DNA of 64,000 nt from Massilibacteroides sp. (GTDB lineage: Bacteria; Bacteroidota; Bacteroidia; Bacteroidales; Tannerellaceae): positions 49,738 to 113,737 of the forward strand of contig NZ_JAQWCQ010000003.1 in NCBI RefSeq assembly GCF_028705895.1. Reading direction: 5' to 3'. Made by a program: the position numbers and the translations under genes. The notes below the pieces were generated by a model that saw only the letters and a program-made list of their open reading frames with translations, was not told the origin of the DNA and ran no database searches. Of this stretch, positions 9,255-16,802 are shown in pieces; the stretch's first letter is position 1; each line of letters opens with the position of its first letter.

Positions 9255-12200
9255 ATGATTATGAAAATAAAACCCTCATTAACAAACTTCAGGTTAAGTC
9301 TGAATAGAAAACTTATTATGGTATGTTTTCTGTTTTTATCTACAATTCTCAACATCAAAGGATTCCCGATATTCGCTGAGAATAATAATTCTCAGAATGT
9401 CAAAATCTCTTTAAACAAAGAAAATACGAAACTCGAAAATATATTAAACGACATCGAAACACAAACAGATTTTTTGTTTGTTTACCATAACGATGTAAAC
9501 CTAGATAAGAAAGTATCCATACGTGCAAAAAACAAAACTATTTTTGAGATTTTAGATCAGTTATTTGATGAGTCAATAAAATACTCGATAGAAAATTCAT
9601 ATGTTATCTTATCAACAAATACTGATATAAAAAACAGAGATATTCTTTCTACTACAAAAAGCCAAGAAAAAAAAGTCACAGGGATCATTTTAGATAGCTA
9701 CAATGAGCCCATAATTGGGGCTAATGTTGTAGAAAAAGGAACGACAAATGGGACTATTAGCGACATAAACGGAATATTTAATCTTATCCTTCAAACAAAT
9801 AACCCAACTCTTGTTATCTCATATATAGGTTTTAAAACACAGGAAGTCCGCATTGGGAATGAAGAAAATCTAACCATTAAGCTGACGGAAGACACAGAAA
9901 CCTTAGAAGAGGTTGTTGTTGTTGGGTATGGAGTACAAAAACGGGCTTCAGTAACCGGGTCGGTTGCTTCCTTACAGAGTAAAGACATCGCTACTGTTAA
10001 AACACCGAACGTTACGAACACATTAGCAGGAAAACTCCCAGGACTACGTGCCGTACAACGAAGCGGTGCTCCGGGTGATGATGCGGCCTCAATTGATATT
10101 CGTGGTTTTGGAAATGCTCTTGTTATTGTAGATGGTGTAGAGCGTGACTTTACATTAATTGACGCGAATGACATTGAGTCAATCAGTGTTCTGAAAGATG
10201 CTTCTGCTTCAGTATATGGATTCAAGGGAGCAAACGGAGTAATTCTTGTTACCACTAAGAAAGGTGAAATAGGAAAACCCAAAATCAATTATTCAGGATA
10301 TTATGGGCTACAAAGTATTACCCGTTATCCAGAACTTCTGAATGGGTATGAATACGCTATGCTATACAATGAGGCACAACAAAATGTTGGTGTAGCTGCA
10401 CCTTATTCAAACGAACAGTTAGAACAATACAAGCAGGGTATCGGAACGACAGACTGGTATGACGAAGTAATACGAGGCACAATTCCTCAAATGTACCATA
10501 ATTTGAATGTATCAGGAGGCTCAGAGAAAGTCAAATATTATTTTTCTTTAGGATACACCGATCAAGAGGGAATGTATAAATCAAAAGATTATACTTATTC
10601 TAAATACAATGTAAGATCAAACATCAGTGCTGAAATTGTTAAAGGATTTACGGTGGATTTACAATTAGGAGGTTGGTTTGATAGTAGGAATAAACCATAC
10701 GAAGCAGAACCTCTGACCAGAAGTATCCAAATGGCCAAGCCTGTTTTCTCTATTTATGCGAATGACAATGAAAACTATTGGTCAAACCCCGGAGACAAAG
10801 GTAATCCCGTTCATCTTTCAGATATAGACAATGTAGGTTATGACCGCAGAGACCGCAGGGAGTTTAACGGATCAATTGCTTTAAACTGGCAAATACCTTG
10901 GGTCGAAGGACTTTCTGCAAAAGCATTGTTCGCTTATGACTACAATAATAACTATGTAAAGAAATGGTATAAAGAGTATTACGAATACGTATATAATGAA
11001 AGTACTGAAGAGTACAAAACTCAGGCAAGTCATACGATATCTGAACTTACGACAGAATTCAAAAATTATTTCAAGCCTAACGTACAAACATCTGTTAATT
11101 ATGCCAGGACTTTTAATGGGAAACATAATATTAACGCATTAGCTTTATTTGAGTCATATAATGACAGAACAGACAATGCTATGGCTTATAGACAGTTTGC
11201 AATTGGAGCTATTGATCAGATCGATGCAGGAGATAAGTTAAATATGAATAATGGAGGGACAGCTAAAGTTTCTGCTCACGCAGGTTTGGTTGGTCGGTTA
11301 AACTATGCATATGACAATAGATATATGGCAGAGGTTAGCTTCCGTTATGATGGTTCATATAAATTCAGTCCGGATAAACGTTGGGGATTCTTTCCTGCAT
11401 TATCTTTAGGATGGCGGGCTTCGGAAGAACAATTCTTTAAGGATGCATTACCTATGGTCGAGAACTTCAAACTAAGAGGATCAATCGGTAAAATAGGTGA
11501 TGAAGGAGACTTTGATGCTTATCAGTATCTAACAGGGTACACCTATCCTAATAATAGCTACGTACTTGGTTCGTCAGGACTAACAAATGGTGCAGCCGAT
11601 AGAGGCATGCCTAATACAAACCTGACATGGTATAAATCTACTACATATAATGTCGGATTTGAGACTTCTGTTTTACAAGGAAAATTTAATGCCGAATTTG
11701 ATTATTTTGTTCGCAAAAGGGATGGATTGCTCGCTACTCGCATATTAACATTACCTACGACCTTCGGCCAAGCTTTACCTCAGGAGAATCTCAATTCCGA
11801 CAGAACAAAGGGCTTTGAAATTGTAATTGGACATAGAAACAAAATCAACGATTTCACTTATGAAATTAAAGCAAACTTCTCTTCTACAAGACAATACAAT
11901 GATTATATCGAACGTGCAGAATCCTCCAATATGTATGATAACTGGAAAAACAACTCGAATGACAGATATAAAGACATTAAATGGGGTAAAAAATATATCG
12001 GACAATTCCAAAGTTTTGACGAAATATTAAATGCTCCTGTTCAGGATGGCAATGGTAATAAGTCGTTATTGCCGGGAGACTTACAATTCGAAGATGTAAA
12101 CAATGATGGAATCATTGACGATAAAGACAATCTTCCTATCGGATATAGTAGTAGTCCTCGAATGTATTACGGCATCAATCTATATGGAGCATATAAAGGT

Positions 12201-12668
12201 TTCGACTTAACCATATTCTTCCAAGGAGCTGCTGGTCATAGTGTATTTATGGGTGGAGACCTTATGGATCCATTTATTCAGCAAGGATTAGGAAATGGTC
12301 TTGCCATGTGGCTTGATCGTTGGCATAGAGAAGATCCCACAGATATGAACAGTAAATGGATACCTGGATATATGCCGGCTCTACGACCAACAGGATATCA
12401 AAACAACACACAAAACAGTACATGGACTTTACAAAAAGCCGACTATTTAAGACTAAAAACTCTTGAAATCGGTTATACTCTCCCGAAATCAGTTCTCTCT
12501 AAACTTTCTATTGAGGCGTTAAGAGTATATGTAAATAGTTTCAACCCTTTGACTTTTACCAACCGAACAGGTATCATGAAGTATATGGACCCTGAAAATG
12601 ATAATTCATCTTTACGCTATTACCCTCAGATGAAATCTTTCAATTTTGGAGTAAGTCTTACATTTTAA
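9255..12668 (+). CDS. SusC/RagA-type TonB-dependent receptor with STN domain
   Basis: Outer-membrane transporter that imports glycans or similar oligomers with its SusD lid, energised by TonB. I prefer the ATG at 9255 or 9261 over the upstream ATG at 9210, because it places a signal peptide close to the N-terminus and avoids starting in a small hairpin. In order: signal sequence, STN domain (VKISLNKENTKLENILNDI to SYVILS, sensor for FecR systems), carboxypeptidase-like domain (VTGIILDSYNEPIIGANVVE), EEVVVVGYG box, plug domain (NTLAGKLPGLRAVQRSGAPG, SISVLKDASASVYG), and a large barrel ending in FNFGVSLTF. About 1135 residues is normal for STN-bearing SusC. The substrate is not known; the neighbouring GH130-like gene hints at mannosides. 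Confidence 0.95.
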   Translation: MIMKIKPSLTNFRLSLNRKLIMVCFLFLSTILNIKGFPIFAENNNSQNVKISLNKENTKLENILNDIETQTDFLFVYHNDVNLDKKVSIRAKNKTIFEILDQLFDESIKYSIENSYVILSTNTDIKNRDILSTTKSQEKKVTGIILDSYNEPIIGANVVEKGTTNGTISDINGIFNLILQTNNPTLVISYIGFKTQEVRIGNEENLTIKLTEDTETLEEVVVVGYGVQKRASVTGSVASLQSKDIATVKTPNVTNTLAGKLPGLRAVQRSGAPGDDAASIDIRGFGNALVIVDGVERDFTLIDANDIESISVLKDASASVYGFKGANGVILVTTKKGEIGKPKINYSGYYGLQSITRYPELLNGYEYAMLYNEAQQNVGVAAPYSNEQLEQYKQGIGTTDWYDEVIRGTIPQMYHNLNVSGGSEKVKYYFSLGYTDQEGMYKSKDYTYSKYNVRSNISAEIVKGFTVDLQLGGWFDSRNKPYEAEPLTRSIQMAKPVFSIYANDNENYWSNPGDKGNPVHLSDIDNVGYDRRDRREFNGSIALNWQIPWVEGLSAKALFAYDYNNNYVKKWYKEYYEYVYNESTEEYKTQASHTISELTTEFKNYFKPNVQTSVNYARTFNGKHNINALALFESYNDRTDNAMAYRQFAIGAIDQIDAGDKLNMNNGGTAKVSAHAGLVGRLNYAYDNRYMAEVSFRYDGSYKFSPDKRWGFFPALSLGWRASEEQFFKDALPMVENFKLRGSIGKIGDEGDFDAYQYLTGYTYPNNSYVLGSSGLTNGAADRGMPNTNLTWYKSTTYNVGFETSVLQGKFNAEFDYFVRKRDGLLATRILTLPTTFGQALPQENLNSDRTKGFEIVIGHRNKINDFTYEIKANFSSTRQYNDYIERAESSNMYDNWKNNSNDRYKDIKWGKKYIGQFQSFDEILNAPVQDGNGNKSLLPGDLQFEDVNNDGIIDDKDNLPIGYSSSPRMYYGINLYGAYKGFDLTIFFQGAAGHSVFMGGDLMDPFIQQGLGNGLAMWLDRWHREDPTDMNSKWIPGYMPALRPTGYQNNTQNSTWTLQKADYLRLKTLEIGYTLPKSVLSKLSIEALRVYVNSFNPLTFTNRTGIMKYMDPENDNSSLRYYPQMKSFNFGVSLTF

Positions 12669-12681
12669 ACACGACAAACGT

Positions 12682-14532
12682 ATGAAAACAACTATAATAA
12701 AAACAATCGCTTTGGGTGCTATTATTGCAGGGAGTATTTCTTGTAATGATTATTTGGAAAAAGAGTCATTCAATATTATCACACCTGAACAGGTATGGCA
12801 AAACCCGAAGTTGATAAATGCGACATTAGTGAATCTATACGCAAATCTGCAATTAGAAGACTTTAATTATTGGTATCGAGACTCCTGGCGTTTAATGAAT
12901 CCGACAACACTTTCTGACGAAGCACAAGGATCATTCCAGAAGGATCCGATGTTTGATAATGGAAACGCAAGTTACACTTATGAAGATGCTTTATTTGAGC
13001 AGAAATTTTCAGACAGATATAAATATATTAGAAATTGTAATGATTTTTTGACGCAACTTGCCGATGCAACTGCTTTGACAGAGACTGAAAAGAAAGAATT
13101 GGGAGCTGAGGTACGGTTTCTCAGAGCAATGCATTACTTCACTCTGGTGAAACGATATGGAGGTGTACCTCTTGTGACCTCTCCTCAAGAATATAATCCG
13201 GGAGATTTGGAATCTCTTTTAATTGAACGTAACAAAGAACAAGAGATATACGATTTTATTATTACTGAGACAAAGGAAGCGGCAAAAGATTTACCTGTAA
13301 CACGTAATTCAGAAAACAAATATCGTGCTAATAGTGGAGCAGCATTAGCCTTATGTTCTCGTGCTGCATTATACGCTGGATCTATATCCAAGTATGGAAC
13401 AGTGCAATTAAATGGAATTATTGGTATCCCATCCTCAGAAACCTCTCGTTTATTTCAAGAAGCTTATGACGCCTCTAACAGTTTACTTGCTCTAAATGAA
13501 TATTCTCTTTACAATAAGAAACCGGATGATAAATCACAGAACTATTGTGATATTTTCTTAAAAGGAAATGGCGATAATGGAGAATATATTTTCCAAAAGC
13601 AATACAATGTTGCCGGAGGTAAAGGTCATGATTGGGATAAACGTAACGCTCCTTTCTCATATCGAGCTGGAGGTTGGGGTTGTGGTGTAGCACCAACACT
13701 TGAGATGATTGAAGAATACGAATATGTGGATGGTAGAGAAGGAACACTTATTCTTACCGATAATACAGGAAAACCTCGTCGCTTTGATAGTATGTATGAG
13801 TTATTCGAGGGTAAAGATCCTCGTTTATATGCATCTGTTTATCTACCTGGATCACCGTGTCAGACCACCCAAGTTGAATGGATTAGAGGGATTATTGTTT
13901 CAGATAATGTACGCCACGTTGCAACCAGTCAACCCGATGGAGGAAATACTGTTGATGTAGATGGGGTAGTTTACAGTACTTCAGGAAAAGATGGAGGGGC
14001 AGATGCTGGAGACGCATCTAAAACAGGTTTCTATCAAAAGAAATTCTGGGATGAAACTCTTACAGATATGAATATGGGAAAGTCAGAGACGCCATGGCCG
14101 GTATTTCGTTTAGGAGAAACATATCTAAACCTTGCCGAAGCTGCTTATGAACTTGGGAAAAACAGTGAAGCTCTTACTGCCATAAACACCATCCGTGAAC
14201 GTAGCGGTTTGAAAGCACTTACCGACATCACAATGGATAAAATCAGACATGAACGGAAAATAGAATTGGCATTTGAAGGACATCGTTACTGGGATATGAA
14301 ACGTTGGAGAATTGCTCATTTAGATGTTGAACAAGGAGGCTTAAATGGATTCAGAGGCTCTGCTCTGTATCCATGGTTTGACATCAGAGACAACAAATAC
14401 ATCTTTGAAAAAAGTAGTAGTACTCCAAAACAAAAGCGTGTATTCCTTGAGAAGAACTATTACACAAAGATTAATTCGGATGATATGAACTCGAATCCGA
14501 AATTAGTCCAAAACCCGGGTTATACAAACTAA
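12682..14532 (+). CDS. SusD/RagB-family glycan-binding lipoprotein
   Basis: Surface lipoprotein that caps the preceding SusC barrel and binds the imported glycan. The signal peptide ends in a lipobox (AIIAGSISC, Cys 21). The N-terminal SusD_like region has EVRFLRAMHYFTLVKRYGGVPLV near residue 140, written here only in part as RAMHYFTLVKRYGG. The C-terminal RagB/SusD region has IRERSGLKALTD and RKIELAFEGHRYWDMKRW near 535-550. Its 616 residues fit the family. It starts 13 bases after susC, so it is in the same operon. Confidence 0.95.
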   Translation: MKTTIIKTIALGAIIAGSISCNDYLEKESFNIITPEQVWQNPKLINATLVNLYANLQLEDFNYWYRDSWRLMNPTTLSDEAQGSFQKDPMFDNGNASYTYEDALFEQKFSDRYKYIRNCNDFLTQLADATALTETEKKELGAEVRFLRAMHYFTLVKRYGGVPLVTSPQEYNPGDLESLLIERNKEQEIYDFIITETKEAAKDLPVTRNSENKYRANSGAALALCSRAALYAGSISKYGTVQLNGIIGIPSSETSRLFQEAYDASNSLLALNEYSLYNKKPDDKSQNYCDIFLKGNGDNGEYIFQKQYNVAGGKGHDWDKRNAPFSYRAGGWGCGVAPTLEMIEEYEYVDGREGTLILTDNTGKPRRFDSMYELFEGKDPRLYASVYLPGSPCQTTQVEWIRGIIVSDNVRHVATSQPDGGNTVDVDGVVYSTSGKDGGADAGDASKTGFYQKKFWDETLTDMNMGKSETPWPVFRLGETYLNLAEAAYELGKNSEALTAINTIRERSGLKALTDITMDKIRHERKIELAFEGHRYWDMKRWRIAHLDVEQGGLNGFRGSALYPWFDIRDNKYIFEKSSSTPKQKRVFLEKNYYTKINSDDMNSNPKLVQNPGYTN

Positions 14533-14550
14533 ATTTAAATTGAGTAGATT

Positions 14551-15243
14551 ATGAAAACAATAAATTTAATATTATTTTCCTTCATTATTGGTTTCACAAG
14601 TTGTCTGAATGATATAGACAATTATGATGCACCAAACGGAGGAGTAAGTGGGTCTATTCTTGATTCGGAGACTAATACACCGATACCGTTACCAGTATCC
14701 GGTTCTACTGGAGTTATTATCAATTTGTATGAGCAGAATACGGACGCAACAAAATCAATAGACTTTTACGCTAAGGCAGAAGGTATATATGAAAATTCAA
14801 AAGTTTTTAACGGGGAATATAAAATAGTGGTAAATGGACCTTTTATTATGCCATGCGAAAGTAATTTAAAAATCAATGGGCAGACTAAATTAGACCTGGT
14901 TGCTACTCCCTATTCCAGAATTAGTGCAACAGCATCGATTTCGGGAACAACTGTTTCAATCTCTTATAAGGTTGTTCCTACTAATTCTTCATATAAGGTA
15001 ACAAGTATATTCGGGTTATGGAATTTTGCTCCTGGAGTTGATAATGGTCAGGCAAATCAGGCAGGAAAGAAAACAGGTGAAAATTTGGAGGGAACCATTG
15101 TTTTTAATCTGGCAGATGATAATAATTACAAATCGAACTTGTACAAAATACAGTCAAATGGTAATAAAGTATATGTACGTATGGGTGCAACTATTAATAA
15201 TGTTGTAAATTACAGTCCTATTTTAGAAGTAACATTACAATAA
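14551..15243 (+). CDS. DUF3823-family lipoprotein
   Basis: A 230-residue lipoprotein with signal MKTINLILFSFIIGFTSC (Cys 18). The characteristic DUF3823 opening (NYDAPNGGVSGSILD) is followed by a carboxypeptidase-regulatory-like beta domain and a second C-terminal beta domain ending VVNYSPILEVTLQ. In other Bacteroidales such proteins sit directly after susD and are thought to be additional surface glycan-binding components, like SusE/SusF in position. It begins 18 bases after susD and ends just before a strong hairpin terminator. The binding specificity cannot be read from sequence. Confidence 0.85.
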   Translation: MKTINLILFSFIIGFTSCLNDIDNYDAPNGGVSGSILDSETNTPIPLPVSGSTGVIINLYEQNTDATKSIDFYAKAEGIYENSKVFNGEYKIVVNGPFIMPCESNLKINGQTKLDLVATPYSRISATASISGTTVSISYKVVPTNSSYKVTSIFGLWNFAPGVDNGQANQAGKKTGENLEGTIVFNLADDNNYKSNLYKIQSNGNKVYVRMGATINNVVNYSPILEVTLQ

Positions 15244-15253
15244 GAAATAAAAT

Positions 15254-15289
15254 TTGTCATCCCGGCTATGATCCGGGGTGACAATTTTA
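15254..15289 (+). terminator. Intrinsic terminator after the SusC/SusD/DUF3823 genes
   Basis: A 12-bp stem (15254-15265 TTGTCATCCCGG with 15273-15284 CCGGGGTGACAA, one G-T wobble) with a 7-base loop is followed directly by TTTTAT. The ATG at 15268 sits in the loop, so it is unlikely to start translation. The hairpin may reduce expression of the following GH130-like gene relative to susCD, a common arrangement in glycan-utilisation operons. Confidence 0.75.
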
Positions 15290-15324
15290 TGAAAAATCTT
15301 GTTTTAGATATTATTAGAAACGAA

Positions 15325-16491
15325 ATGAACAATTTGAAATGGTTTTTAGGTGTATGGGCACCTGTTTTGCTTTTGGCTTGTAATCCGAAAACGGAAAATA
15401 ACAGCATTAATAACTTACCTGAATGGGCGTTGGGTGGCTTTGAAAGGCCTGAGGGTGTAAATCCATTGATTACACCGAATGCCAATACAAAATTTTTCTG
15501 TCCGATGCAGAACGATTCTGTCGGTTGGGAAGAAAGCGATACGTTTAATCCGGCGGCAACTGTAATAGGAGAGAGTTTGTATGTGTTATATCGGGCTGAG
15601 GATAATTCGGCAACAGGGATAGGTAAACGTACTTCCAGAATCGGATTGGCTCGATCTGGTGATGGACTACATATGGAGAGGGGAAAGCTTCCGGTCTTAT
15701 TTCCTGCAGAGGATAATATGAAGGAATACGAATGGCCGGGGGGATGTGAAGATCCGCGGGTTTGTGTAACGGAAGATGGATTATATGTGATGACTTATAC
15801 GTCATGGAATCGCCAGGTTCCCCGCCTTTGTATTGCAACATCACGTGATTTAAAAAACTGGGAAAAACACGGTCCGGCATTCGAGGATGCTTATGAGGGC
15901 AGATTTAAGGATATGGCTTGTAAGTCTGGTTCTATCGTTACTGAAATTAAGAACGGAAAACAAGTAATTTCTAAAGTTAACGGACGCTATTTCATGTACT
16001 GGGGTGAACATCAGGTTTGTATGGCTGTGTCGGACGATCTGTTAGACTGGACGCCTCTGTTGAATGACAAGAACGAATTGAGCTATGTTATAAAGCCTCG
16101 TAAAGGATATTTTGATAGTGCGCTTACTGAATGTGGCCCTCCTGCTGTTAAAACGAAAGACGGAATTCTTCTGTTGTATAATGGTAAAAATTCGAATAAA
16201 GCAGAAGACAGCGATAAACGCTTTACGACAGGTGCATATTGTGCCGGACAGGTTTTGATGGACAAAAATGATCCGACAAAGATGATCGCTCGTTTAGATG
16301 TTCCATTCTTTCGCCCAATGGCCTCTTTCGAAAAAAGCGGACAATATGTGGACGGTACCGTTTTTATTGAAGGATTAGTTTTCTTTAAAGGAAAATGGTT
16401 TTTATATTATGGCTGTGCAGATTCTCAAGTAGGGGTAGCGGTCTATGACCCAAGCAAGACAACGCCGGGTGATGCGTTGCCTGTATTATAA
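15325..16491 (+). CDS. GH130-like glycosidase lipoprotein (mannoside-active family)
   Basis: Five-bladed propeller enzyme of the GH130 type, a family that breaks beta-mannosidic bonds by phosphorolysis or, in some subgroups, by hydrolysis. Supporting motifs are FNPAATVIGESLYVLYRAED, the GGCEDPRV catalytic-Asp region, and ECGPPAV followed by LLLYNGKNS. I choose the ATG at 15325 because it gives a compact lipoprotein signal (FLGVWAPVLLLAC, Cys 19). The ATGs at 15268 (in the terminator loop) and 15289 would add an odd charged extension. A lipidated, exported form suggests hydrolysis, since free phosphate use outside the cytoplasm is unlikely. It is the last gene of the sigma-FecR-susCD locus. 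Confidence 0.8.
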   Translation: MNNLKWFLGVWAPVLLLACNPKTENNSINNLPEWALGGFERPEGVNPLITPNANTKFFCPMQNDSVGWEESDTFNPAATVIGESLYVLYRAEDNSATGIGKRTSRIGLARSGDGLHMERGKLPVLFPAEDNMKEYEWPGGCEDPRVCVTEDGLYVMTYTSWNRQVPRLCIATSRDLKNWEKHGPAFEDAYEGRFKDMACKSGSIVTEIKNGKQVISKVNGRYFMYWGEHQVCMAVSDDLLDWTPLLNDKNELSYVIKPRKGYFDSALTECGPPAVKTKDGILLLYNGKNSNKAEDSDKRFTTGAYCAGQVLMDKNDPTKMIARLDVPFFRPMASFEKSGQYVDGTVFIEGLVFFKGKWFLYYGCADSQVGVAVYDPSKTTPGDALPVL

Positions 16492-16571
16492 AACTTGACT
16501 TTTGATATAAAAAGTGATGAGCCCACTATAAAAACCCAAGAACTTCAAAGCTAATAGTAGTTCTAAAATTT

Positions 16572-16648
16572 TTGAGGCGCTTCAACTTGTTTGCTGAGGC
16601 GCTTGGAAACGAAAGTTGAAGCGCCTCAACATTCGTTTCCAGGCGCCT
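16572..16648 (+). repeat. Two interleaved 17-bp inverted repeats, probable terminator or switch
   Basis: Arms A (16572-16588) and A' (16613-16629) are perfect 17-bp complements. Arms B (16597-16613) and B' (16632-16648) are 17-bp complements with one G-T wobble. The order is A-B-A'-B', so the two long stems either exclude each other or form a pseudoknot. A and B also share GAGGCGCTT. The B' arm is followed by TTTAATTTTTTTA, so the B stem could act as terminator for the GH130-like gene. The rest of 16492-16802 has two weaker inverted repeats (16702-16708 with 16734-16740; 16752-16758 with 16779-16785) and no gene. Confidence 0.7.
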
Positions 16649-16802
16649 TTAATTTTTTTAAGTCGTTTATTTCAAAAGAAAAATAAAGGAAGAATGTTTT
16701 TTATTCCCCTAACATTAAGAAAGAAGGAGTAGCGGGAATAAGATTTTATCCGTTGAAAAAATGTAATATTGTATATTGTTTCAACATTTAAGTATCAAGT
16801 AT

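Noticed and set aside
16776..16802. TTG start for the S9 peptidase
   Set aside because: ATG 16803 gives a better placed signal peptide, and the TTG overlaps an inverted-repeat arm.
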